64,000 nucleotides of DNA from Streptomyces rubradiris (lineage in GTDB: Bacteria > Actinomycetota > Actinomycetes > Streptomycetales > Streptomycetaceae): assembly GCF_016860525.1 (NCBI RefSeq), contig NZ_BNEA01000001.1, positions 248,001 to 312,000 of the forward strand. The letters are read 5' to 3'. Below are positions 14,352 to 20,501 of the stretch, piece by piece. Every line of letters begins with the position of its first letter. Position 1 is the stretch's first letter. Made by a program: the position numbers and the translations under genes. The notes below the pieces were generated by a model. That model was not told where the DNA came from. It ran no database searches and saw only the letters and a list, made by a program, of their open reading frames with translations.

Positions 14352-15184
14352 GCGCCCCGACCACCGCCCAGTGGCTCCGCGCGGCCGTCGACCGGGTCGC
14401 CGTCGGCAGCCCACGGCTGGGCGCCCACTGGGCGCGACGCACGATCCAGCGGCTGCGCCGCACGAGCCGGCGCGCCAGGACCTGGGTGGGCGAGGCGTCC
14501 GGGTTCGACAAGGCATTCCGTCTGGCGCTGCTGGCCGCCGCCGTCTGGATCCTCCGCAAGGTCGGCGTTCGGCTGGGCGGGTGGGCGTACCACCGGATCG
14601 AGTCCGGCGCCTGGTGGTGGCTGCTGGCCGCGTGCTCGACGGTGTGGATCGCCGCGGCGTACCGCGCCGGCCGGGCCGACTGGCAGCCGGCTCCGGTCCC
14701 GGCGCCAGCTGACGTTGTACCCGGCGGGGACGACGCGGCTGAGGCGAAGCAGGCGCCGTCGGAGCCCGCCGTCGAGCAGGTCCCCGCCTCCGCTGGTCCG
14801 CCGCCCGTCTCCCCTGTCGCGCTCATTGCCGCAGTCCGGGACATCGGCACCCCGCACGCCCAACTCGTCCCCCTCGCCGAGCACCTCGGCACCACCACCG
14901 AGGCGGTGCGCACCGCAGCCGCCGGGATGGGGTGGCCGGTGAAGGACGTCCGGATGAAGGGCCGGTCGTCGGCGGCCGGCCTGCGCGGGGATGAGGTCCC
15001 CTCCCTACCCCCTGTCGACCCCTCTTCGGGTGTCGTCGGTGCAGGTCAGCCCGCCGACGACAACGACGACGACAGCGGTGAAGAGGGACCCGGAGAGGGG
15101 GTGCGTGTAGTGCGCACCGATGGCGGGCTGATCGTCTACGACCTCGCTGACACCCACCGCCGACGCGGCACCGTCCGCGCATAA
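14348..15184 (+). CDS. Two-TM membrane protein with cytoplasmic winged-helix-like tail (278 aa)
   Basis: GTG 14348 overlaps the upstream stop. Residues 1-50 are strongly basic (RRTIQRLRRTSRRART). Hydrophobic segments lie near 56-74 and 88-106. After an acidic Pro/Ala linker, residues ~155-215 form a probable winged helix (VALIAAVRDIG, LVPLAEHLGTTTEAVRTAA, GWPVKDVRMKGRSS). The end is acidic and Ser/Pro-rich. It is the second cassette member to join membrane anchoring to a DNA-binding-like domain, as in transfer or partition proteins. Confidence 0.72.
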   Translation: MSAPTTAQWLRAAVDRVAVGSPRLGAHWARRTIQRLRRTSRRARTWVGEASGFDKAFRLALLAAAVWILRKVGVRLGGWAYHRIESGAWWWLLAACSTVWIAAAYRAGRADWQPAPVPAPADVVPGGDDAAEAKQAPSEPAVEQVPASAGPPPVSPVALIAAVRDIGTPHAQLVPLAEHLGTTTEAVRTAAAGMGWPVKDVRMKGRSSAAGLRGDEVPSLPPVDPSSGVVGAGQPADDNDDDSGEEGPGEGVRVVRTDGGLIVYDLADTHRRRGTVRA

Positions 15185-15189
15185 AGCCC

Positions 15190-15207
15190 CCGGGGCAGCC
15201 GCCCCGG
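15190..15207 (+). terminator. Short hairpin after membrane cassette
   Basis: CCGGGGC (15190-15196) pairs exactly with GCCCCGG (15201-15207) across a 4-base loop, 6 bases after the stop at 15,184. It marks the end of the membrane operon. Confidence 0.6.
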
Positions 15208-15228
15208 TTCAACCAGAGAGGACCCGTC

Positions 15229-15399
15229 ATGGACAAGCAGACCGCGATCGAGGAAGCCGCCCGAGTGGTGCTCGCGCACGGTGGGCCGGACTGCCTCACC
15301 GATCCGCACATCCCCATGGAAGCGATCAAGCAGGCGTTCGCCGCTGGCGCCAACTCCGACGAGATCGCCGCTGAGATGCGTCGCCAGCGCGGCGCCTGA
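15229..15399 (+). CDS. Small helical protein (56 aa)
   Basis: The start is ATG 15229 after GAGAGGAC. The product is helical (DKQTAIEEAARVVLAHGG, IKQAFAAGANSDEIAAEMR). The last 20 residues have the spacing of a short helix-turn-helix but are too few to assign. The gene lies between two hairpins, so it may be a separate transcript. Confidence 0.6.
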   Translation: MDKQTAIEEAARVVLAHGGPDCLTDPHIPMEAIKQAFAAGANSDEIAAEMRRQRGA

Positions 15400-15410
15400 C
15401 CGACCAGATC

Positions 15411-15451
15411 CCGGGGCGGCCGACTGCTGCCAGGCGACCCGGCCGCCCCGG
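15411..15451 (+). terminator. Hairpin, perfect 12-bp stem
   Basis: 15411-15422 and 15440-15451 are exact reverse complements with a 17-base loop, 11 bases after the stop at 15,399. Confidence 0.7.
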
Positions 15452-15487
15452 TTCCCATCCCGATTCAGGAGACAGGAGACCGCCATC

Positions 15488-15625
15488 ATGGCACTCGGCT
15501 GGAAGAAATCCCCAGAGCCCACCGACCCCCGGCTGAAGGGCCACGAGACGACGTACAGCAGTTCGCGCGGTGGCTGGGTGAAGCGTGCCGAAAAGCCCGT
15601 CCCCGGCACGCCGAAGAAGGGATGA
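15488..15625 (+). CDS. Small basic protein (45 aa)
   Basis: The start is ATG 15488 after CAGGAGAC. The product is short, polar and basic (GWKKSPEPTDPRLKGHE, VKRAEKPVPGTPKKG), probably unstructured. It overlaps the next start by 4 bases. Function is unknown. Confidence 0.55.
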   Translation: MALGWKKSPEPTDPRLKGHETTYSSSRGGWVKRAEKPVPGTPKKG

Positions 15626-15900
15626 TGGGCACCATGACTGAGGGGACCGCCGTGCTTCTGGTCGACTCGTACTCCACCAAGTGCAGCAAATGCGGGAAGG
15701 GGACGCGCATCGAGGACACCCATCACACCCGCCTCATGTCCGGCTGGGGCACCCCCGATCCAGAAGCCCGGCCCTGCGGCGCCCGCTTCGTAGCAATCTC
15801 GACCAGGCGCCTGGAGTACACGGTCGAGTTCCTCAACGAGCTGCGCCCGGACCTCCCCGCCTACGCCGCAGGCAAAGTTCCCCGCGACCTCACCACCTGA
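15622..15900 (+). CDS. Small protein with CxxC pair (92 aa)
   Basis: Coupled start ATG 15622 overlaps the upstream stop; ATG 15634 is an alternative. KCSKCGKGTRIEDTHH near residue 20 looks like half of a zinc site, with a later single Cys. The rest is a small alpha/beta chain (LEYTVEFLNELRPDL). No family is recognised. Confidence 0.6.
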   Translation: MMGTMTEGTAVLLVDSYSTKCSKCGKGTRIEDTHHTRLMSGWGTPDPEARPCGARFVAISTRRLEYTVEFLNELRPDLPAYAAGKVPRDLTT

Positions 15901-15922
15901 TCGACTGCCAGACTGAGTTGTG

Positions 15923-15954
15923 AGACCCCCGCCGTCCCCCGTCGGCGGGGGTCT
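15923..15954. terminator. Bidirectional terminator, perfect 12-bp stem
   Basis: Arms 15923-15934 and 15943-15954 are exact reverse complements with an 8-base loop. It stands between the plus-strand stop at 15,900 and the minus-strand stop at 15,953, and its last bases overlap the latter. Confidence 0.85.
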
Positions 15955-16138
15955 ACTGCTGTCCCGGCTCGGGCGCGCGGTCGGCCGGCGGGACGGCGCG
16001 GGCGCGGGCGAGCCAGCCGTTGCCGAAGGTGTCGGAGGGCAGCATGGCGGGGCTCGCGCCGAGCCGCTCACACAGCTCGGTCAGCGCCTGCATGCACTCC
16101 TCGCGGGTGTCTGCCTGGACTCCGTACCTGATCGCCAT
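15953..16138 (-). CDS. Small phage protein (61 aa)
   Basis: The minus-strand start is ATG 16138 (MAIRYGVQADTREECMQAL). The product has an N-terminal strand, then a helix with TELCERLGASP and a polar tail. I recall close relatives in Streptomyces prophages without function. It is isolated on the minus strand between a terminator and the lipoprotein gene. Confidence 0.6.
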   Translation of the reverse strand: MAIRYGVQADTREECMQALTELCERLGASPAMLPSDTFGNGWLARARAVPPADRAPEPGQQ

Positions 16139-16281
16139 GAGCAGCAGTGTGCCGGGGGCGCGCGGGTGGGGCCACCGGTTCGCTCGAACGAGGGTCGGTC
16201 ACAGATCAGTGACGACGCCTTCACGCGGCCTACACGGCAGCGGATGATGCGGCGGACGATTGCCGCCACCTGGGGGGACCC

Positions 16282-16692
16282 ATGCGCCGCCGCACCACCG
16301 CCGTCACCGCCCTGCTCACCGCCATGCTCGCGCTCGCCGGGTGCGGAGAGAGCGGCGGCGAGACAGCCAAGACGAAACCGAGCCCGACGCCGACCGTCGA
16401 CAAGCGGGAGACGTTCCTGACGGCGGCCCGCTCGGCGGGCATCCAGAGCTGGATCGACAAGCCGCCGTCCGACGAGGAGTTGGCCGCGCTCCCGGGCCAG
16501 TGGTGCGCCGGCCTGGAGCAGGGGCACAGCGTGAACTGGCTGTTCGGCGAGGGCGGCTTGTACCCCTACGGGTCGGACTGGGGGACGCCGAAGGATGCTG
16601 CGTACGAGTTGCTGGTGATGGGGGTGCGGGTGTACTGCCCGAAGCACCAGGGGCAGGTGAAGAAGGAGTTGCGGGAGATGGGCGAGTACTGA
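16282..16692 (+). CDS. Phage-encoded lipoprotein, DUF732-like (136 aa)
   Basis: The start is ATG 16282 after GGGGGGA. Signal peptide MRRRTTAVTALLTAMLALAG is followed by Cys 21 in a clear lipobox (ALAGC), so the mature protein should be lipid-anchored outside the membrane. After a Pro/Thr linker comes a small domain with FLTAARSAGI, WCAGLEQGHS and GVRVYCPKH, the layout of DUF732 secreted proteins. Two Cys may form a disulfide. Prophage lipoproteins often act in superinfection exclusion; here that is inference from location. It has its own terminator. Confidence 0.75.
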   Translation: MRRRTTAVTALLTAMLALAGCGESGGETAKTKPSPTPTVDKRETFLTAARSAGIQSWIDKPPSDEELAALPGQWCAGLEQGHSVNWLFGEGGLYPYGSDWGTPKDAAYELLVMGVRVYCPKHQGQVKKELREMGEY

Positions 16693-16708
16693 CCCCAGGA
16701 TGTGCAGC

Positions 16709-16738
16709 GGCCCCGCACCGGATCGTCCGGGCGGGGTC
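16709..16738 (+). terminator. Terminator hairpin after lipoprotein gene
   Basis: Outer arms 16709-16716 and 16731-16738 pair with one G-T, and inner CCGGA (16718-16722) pairs with TCCGG (16726-16730), making one long stem 17 bases after the stop. Confidence 0.7.
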
Positions 16739-16842
16739 GTCGTCATGCGGTGGGCTCAGACATACTCGCCCGGCTTGAACGGGCGCCCCGGGCACGGGCC
16801 GCCCGCCCACTGTGCGTGCGGAAGCTGGCAGCGGGTGCACCG

Positions 16843-17166
16843 CTAGACGTGGCCGTCGCCGCGCTGGAAGTCGTGGTCGTCTCCGGTGACGGGCTCCTCG
16901 TCCGGGCGCACCGGGCCCGCCCCAACGTGGGAGTCGATGAGGTCGGCGAGGTAGTCACGCGCCATCACCGCGCCCTCGGCGTGCTCCTCGTACCAGTCGA
17001 AGCCCACCGCCCGCTGCTGATTCGCGAGTTCATGCACGTAGGCGTGGAGCATCCGTTGACGGACAGCCGCCATCTCCGCGCGCTGCTCCTCCGTCGGGCT
17101 GTCGGCGTGGCTCGCGAGGATCTGAAGCGACTCGATCCAGCGCTCGACGGTCTCCAGGGCATTCAC
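16843..17166 (-). CDS. Phage protein ending at an amber codon with conserved-looking in-frame tail beyond (107 aa)
   Basis: The minus-strand start is GTG 17166 with AGGAGA ahead, overlapping the upstream stop. The body is helical (ALETVERWIESLQILASHAD, MARDYLADLIDSH). The frame meets TAG at 16843-16845, but the same frame continues without a start codon for 28 residues to a TGA at 16756. That tail, RCTRCQLPHAQWAGG then PCPGRPFKPGEYV, is a typical phage CxxC..C zinc ending. Either the tail was lost by a nonsense mutation or the amber codon is sometimes read through. Confidence 0.65.
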   Translation of the reverse strand: MNALETVERWIESLQILASHADSPTEEQRAEMAAVRQRMLHAYVHELANQQRAVGFDWYEEHAEGAVMARDYLADLIDSHVGAGPVRPDEEPVTGDDHDFQRGDGHV

Positions 17167-17414
17167 CCGGTCTTCTCCTTTCGTGGCCTGCCGCCCTTGC
17201 GTGCGCGGCGTTCGGCCAGCTCCTGTTCGGCGGCAGCCAGTTCGGCTAGTTCGTGGTCGTTGCCGTGCTGCTTGATGAACGAGCGGACGTGGTCGACCAG
17301 GTCGGCGCTGCGGTCGATTCCTTGGCGGTCGGCGGCTGTTCCGTAGGCGTCCCACATGCGGCGGGGGATGCGGAAGCGGGTGGCGAAGGTGTGGTCCTTG
17401 TCGTCTGGGGCCAT
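17163..17414 (-). CDS. Small basic protein, possible ribbon-helix-helix regulator (83 aa)
   Basis: The minus-strand start is ATG 17414. After a short strand (TFATRFRIPRRMWDAYG) come two helices (SADLVDHVRSFIKQHG; ELAAAEQELAERRAR) and a basic tail. A strand followed by two helices fits an Arc/MetJ-type fold but is not diagnostic. It is divergent from the gene at 17,517 across a perfect 14-bp inverted repeat, so it is the obvious candidate to bind there. It overlaps the next minus-strand gene by 4 bases. Confidence 0.6.
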   Translation of the reverse strand: MAPDDKDHTFATRFRIPRRMWDAYGTAADRQGIDRSADLVDHVRSFIKQHGNDHELAELAAAEQELAERRARKGGRPRKEKTG

Positions 17415-17420
17415 ACCTCA

Positions 17421-17493
17421 TGTTCCCACACGGATTTTTCGCGACAACCCCTTGTGTGGGTACACGGTTAACGATTACCGTGTACCCACAAGG
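17421..17493. promoter_or_regulatory. Divergent promoter region with 14-bp inverted-repeat operator
   Basis: TGTGGGTACACGGT (17455-17468) is the exact reverse complement of 17477-17490, with an 8-base AT-rich spacer TAACGATT. A third half-site, TGTTCCCACACGG (17421-17433), matches TGTACCCACAAGG (17481-17493) at 11 of 13 positions. The region is AT-rich for this genome and lies between divergent starts at 17,414 (minus) and 17,517 (plus). This looks like an operator with one full and one half site. Confidence 0.8.
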
Positions 17494-17516
17494 TTAAAGA
17501 AACCGAGGGGGACCAG

Positions 17517-17855
17517 ATGATCAGTGCCAACCGCACCCGCCGCGCCATCCTCCGCGCCCGCCGCACCCAGCACCAGGCCGCCGCGAAGATCCGCCGCCAA
17601 GGCACCGGCACCCTCGCCACCCACTGTCTGGCCGCTGGGCTCCCCGTCCGTGAGGCCCGCTCGGTCGCCGGCTCCCTCCGCAAGAACGCCACCAAGGCGG
17701 GCGTCACCGGCACCCCCTCCGTCAGCTACACCCACGGCCGCGCCCGCCAGTGCACCCGGTACACGCCGGCCGAGGTCGCCCGCATTGCCGTCATCTACCG
17801 GCCGCGCAAGCCGCAGTTCAAGGCCGCCCGCGCCCGCCTCACCCTCGCTGCTTGA
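17517..17855 (+). CDS. Basic protein, possible DNA-binding (112 aa)
   Basis: The start is ATG 17517 after GAGGGGGAC. The product is very basic (RTRRAILRARRTQHQAAAK, RKNATKAGVTG) with an HTH-length helical stretch (LATHCLAAGLPVREARSVAG). It is transcribed divergently from the putative ribbon-helix-helix gene and shares its operator. A regulatory or DNA-binding role is likely but unproven. Confidence 0.65.
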   Translation: MISANRTRRAILRARRTQHQAAAKIRRQGTGTLATHCLAAGLPVREARSVAGSLRKNATKAGVTGTPSVSYTHGRARQCTRYTPAEVARIAVIYRPRKPQFKAARARLTLAA

Positions 17856-17898
17856 CCCCCGCCATACGCTCAACCCACCGCCACGAAAGGACTCTGCC

Positions 17899-18576
17899 GT
17901 GATCCGTCGGACCCGTGAGACCTACGCGTTCATCAACGAGCACCCGGAGCCGTCCACTCCGGAGGAGGCGCTTGCGCACGTGCTCGCCGTCTACAAGGAC
18001 GAGGACGACACCCGCCTGATGGTGGAGGCCACCCGCAACATCTACGGCGACGGCGTCGCCACCGGCCTCACGATGGGCGACCTCCGCGCGCTCGCCGCCG
18101 CGCCTGCGCTGCCCTCCCGCTTCCATGCCACGCCCACCGAGATCGACGCCTACCTCCGCACGATCCTCGACGAGGACGTCTACCTCCGCTTCCAGCAGAC
18201 CATCGGCGAGCACGCGATCGCCCAGACCGTCGAGGACGCGGGCGCGGTCCGGGCGGGCGCGGACAACGAGGGGCTCTACAGCAACGACTGGCGCGAGGGC
18301 TGGGACGACTTCCGGGACCGCGTCGACCCCGACCAGAACGGCCCGTACCCGGTGGCGTTGGTGGACTTCCGGGAGGAGGGCGCGCCGCAGCCCGTGGCCG
18401 GGGTGCTCCCGCCGCGTGACGCGATCTGTGCGAACCCGGAGTGCGGGCACTCGGGAGCCGACCACCACCACAGTGGCAGGAGTTGCTGGGTCAACCTGCC
18501 TCGGGACCGCCAGCCGGACGGCACCTTGGGGCCCATCCAGGTCTGCCCCTGCACCGCCTTCCAGCCCACCGTCTGA
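17899..18576 (+). CDS. Hypothetical phage protein with Cys/His-rich C-terminus (225 aa)
   Basis: The start is GTG 17899 after GAAAGGAC. The N-terminal 150 residues are helical and acidic (STPEEALAHVLAVYKDEDD, VYLRFQQTIGEHAIAQTVED). The C-terminal 45 residues contain CANPECGHSGADHHH, then GRSCWVNLP and VCPCTAF, a probable zinc module. No family is recognised. It starts a run of five small plus-strand genes before the terminase. Confidence 0.7.
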   Translation: MIRRTRETYAFINEHPEPSTPEEALAHVLAVYKDEDDTRLMVEATRNIYGDGVATGLTMGDLRALAAAPALPSRFHATPTEIDAYLRTILDEDVYLRFQQTIGEHAIAQTVEDAGAVRAGADNEGLYSNDWREGWDDFRDRVDPDQNGPYPVALVDFREEGAPQPVAGVLPPRDAICANPECGHSGADHHHSGRSCWVNLPRDRQPDGTLGPIQVCPCTAFQPTV

Positions 18577-18591
18577 CGAAAGGAGCCTGTC

Positions 18592-18951
18592 ATGGCCGCT
18601 ACCGGACTCGCCAACGTGAAGGTCGGCGACCCGCTGATCCTCGTCACCGGCAACCGCTTCCGAGGAGACGAGCCCGTCACGGTCTCCCGGATCGGCACGA
18701 GGTACCTGTACGTCACCCTGCACGGTCACGAGCGCCGCGAGCGGTTCGATCGCAAAACGGGAGTCGAGGAGGGCAACCGCGGTATCCGTGCGCGCCTGAT
18801 GACGCAGCAGCAGTACGACGACATGAAGCAGCGTGCGGCGCTGTTCATGGAGCTGTCGGCGGCCGGGATCGACGTCAAGGACGAGGCGCGTCCCAAGGTG
18901 ACGACGGACCAGCTCCGCGCCCTGCTCGCCGTCATCAAGCCCACCACCTGA
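18592..18951 (+). CDS. Hypothetical phage protein (119 aa)
   Basis: The start is ATG 18592 after GAAAGGAG. The N-terminal half is a small beta barrel-like sequence (VKVGDPLILVTGN, PVTVSRIGTRYLYVTLHG). The C-terminal half is helical (MKQRAALFMELSAAGIDV, DQLRALLAVIK). The KOW-like first half hints at nucleic-acid contact, but this is weak. Confidence 0.65.
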   Translation: MAATGLANVKVGDPLILVTGNRFRGDEPVTVSRIGTRYLYVTLHGHERRERFDRKTGVEEGNRGIRARLMTQQQYDDMKQRAALFMELSAAGIDVKDEARPKVTTDQLRALLAVIKPTT

Positions 18952-18979
18952 CCGCCCACCATCACGAGAGGACTCCGCC

Positions 18980-19405
18980 GTGATCAGCAAGTTGGGCCGC
19001 TACTGGTCCACCGGAATCACCGTCACCTACAGCCCGCTCGCCGAACGCATTCATGGCGAGCCCTACGGAGGCTGGCACGCCAAGCTCGACTACATGGACG
19101 ACGGGTTCGCCGACAACGACCCTGAGACCGGACAGGTCTCCACCGAGGGCACGCTCCAGACCCGTTATCCGGTACGCAACGCCAAGATCCGCAGCGGGCT
19201 GTCCATCGCCGTGGACACCCTGCTTGCTGACGCCAAGCGGCTCGGCATCGAGTTCATCGCGGTCGGGGCCGACTCCGAACCGTGGCTGTACTACCAGGGT
19301 GACGGCAAGGACGCCGAGCACCCGCCGCCGGACGGCTGGCGCGAGACGCTGGCCGCTGAAGCCGCGCGCATCGGGTTCCGGTCCTACGCGACCCCCGCCG
19401 CCTGA
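18980..19405 (+). CDS. Hypothetical phage protein (141 aa)
   Basis: The start is GTG 18980 after GAGAGGAC. The sequence is ordinary alpha/beta with YPVRNAKIRSGLSIAVDTL and a strand GIEFIAVGADSEPWLYY. No motif is recognised. It lies in the pre-terminase cluster with short gaps on both sides. Confidence 0.65.
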   Translation: MISKLGRYWSTGITVTYSPLAERIHGEPYGGWHAKLDYMDDGFADNDPETGQVSTEGTLQTRYPVRNAKIRSGLSIAVDTLLADAKRLGIEFIAVGADSEPWLYYQGDGKDAEHPPPDGWRETLAAEAARIGFRSYATPAA

Positions 19406-19431
19406 CCGCCCGACACGACAGGACGAACCCC

Positions 19432-19653
19432 ATGCTCGCTACCCCCGAACGCATCCGAGGTGACGGTGGCCTGACCGAGATGCTGGTCTGGCACAAACCG
19501 GTCGGCCGCGTGATCGAGGAGTTCCAGGCGATCGCCTGCTCCGATACCGAGGGCATCGTGATGCCGTGGCCCAAGCAGGACGTGCCGCTCAAGCTCGACA
19601 AGCCGGGCGAGCGCTGGTGCTCGGATTGCCTCGCAATCATCCGCTCTGCCTGA
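19432..19653 (+). CDS. Hypothetical phage protein (73 aa)
   Basis: The start is ATG 19432 after GACAGGAC. The product is a small protein with a strand-rich start (EMLVWHKPVGRVIEEFQAI) and RWCSDCLAIIRSA at the end, a CxxC pair at the C-terminus. Function is unknown. Confidence 0.65.
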   Translation: MLATPERIRGDGGLTEMLVWHKPVGRVIEEFQAIACSDTEGIVMPWPKQDVPLKLDKPGERWCSDCLAIIRSA

Positions 19654-19684
19654 CCACCCGAAACGACAGGACGAGAGGAACCCC

Positions 19685-19837
19685 ATGCCCGACGACAGCT
19701 ACGAGGACTGGGAACACACGGACGTCCCCGACAACTACTGCCCCTTCCACCCCGGCGGCGGATGCGCCCCCGAGGACCACTTTCCGCCCGAGCAGGCTAT
19801 CGAGCAGTGGCGACTCATGACCTACTACGACGACTGA
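19685..19837 (+). CDS. Small acidic Cys/His protein (50 aa)
   Basis: The start is ATG 19685 after GAGAGGAAC. The chain is acidic and aromatic (MPDDSYEDWEHTDVPDNY, EQWRLMTYYDD), with CPFHPGGGC in the middle that could bind a metal. It is short, but the ribosome site and spacing match its neighbours. It is followed by a strong terminator. Confidence 0.6.
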   Translation: MPDDSYEDWEHTDVPDNYCPFHPGGGCAPEDHFPPEQAIEQWRLMTYYDD

Positions 19838-19851
19838 CCCCCGCGAACTGA

Positions 19852-19882
19852 AGGCCCCGCACACGCCACCGGTGCGGGGCCT
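19852..19882 (+). terminator. Terminator hairpin before late operon, perfect 11-bp stem
   Basis: 19852-19862 and 19872-19882 are exact reverse complements with a 9-base loop, 14 bases past the stop at 19,837. It separates the early transcript from the late operon. Confidence 0.85.
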
Positions 19883-19950
19883 CCGTCCTGCGCGCGCCCT
19901 CAGCCGCCACCCCGGTTGCACGCATCACCTACCATCAAACCACGCCAACC

Positions 19951-19964
19951 GTTATACGTATAAC
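19951..19964. promoter_or_regulatory. 14-bp perfect palindrome upstream of terminase genes
   Basis: GTTATACGTATAAC is perfectly palindromic and strikingly AT-rich in a GC-rich genome. It lies 19 bases before the GTG of the small terminase gene, between the early terminator and the late operon. It could be a late-promoter operator or a packaging-related site. Confidence 0.65.
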
Positions 19965-19982
19965 TACACGAGAGGGGCCACC

Positions 19983-20501
19983 GTGACCGCCAACCACGAC
20001 CCCGACTACGACTTCCGCGCCCGCCCCCGCGACGGCAACGGCAAATTCCAACGCAGCATCGACACCGTCAAACGCGACGCCGCAGCCGCCCAATACCTCG
20101 CCGACCACCCCGGCACCACCTTCCAGCAGATCGCCGACCTCTTCGGCTACCACGACCGCAGCGGCGCCTGGCGAGCCATCCAAAACGCCAAGGCCGACGT
20201 CATCAGACCCGCCGTCGAAAAGCTGATTCAGACCGAGTCCGAACAGCTGGACGAGCTGTACCTCCTCGCCCGCGAGATCATCGACCGCAACCACGTCGTC
20301 GTCAGCCACGGCAGGATCGTCGTCGGCGACGACGGCCAACCCCTCCCCGACGACGGGCCCCGCATGCAGGCCATCCAGACCGCCCTCCGAATCCGCGAGA
20401 GCTACCGCAAACTCCACGGCGTCGACCAGCCCGCCAAGACGGAAGTCTCCGGCGGCGTGACCTACCAGCTCGTCGGTGTCGACCCAGAGGATCTCGTGTG
20501 A
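19983..20501 (+). CDS. terS: Terminase small subunit (172 aa)
   Basis: The start is GTG 19983 after GAGAGGGG. It directly precedes the large terminase gene with a 4-base overlap. Residues ~35-75 contain an HTH-like unit (DHPGTTFQQIADLFGYHDR, GAWRAIQNAKADVI), as expected for recognition of the packaging site. Residues ~80-140 are helical (LIQTESEQLDELYLLAREI), fitting the oligomerisation core of small terminases. Identity rests on position and layout. Confidence 0.8.
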   Translation: MTANHDPDYDFRARPRDGNGKFQRSIDTVKRDAAAAQYLADHPGTTFQQIADLFGYHDRSGAWRAIQNAKADVIRPAVEKLIQTESEQLDELYLLAREIIDRNHVVVSHGRIVVGDDGQPLPDDGPRMQAIQTALRIRESYRKLHGVDQPAKTEVSGGVTYQLVGVDPEDLV

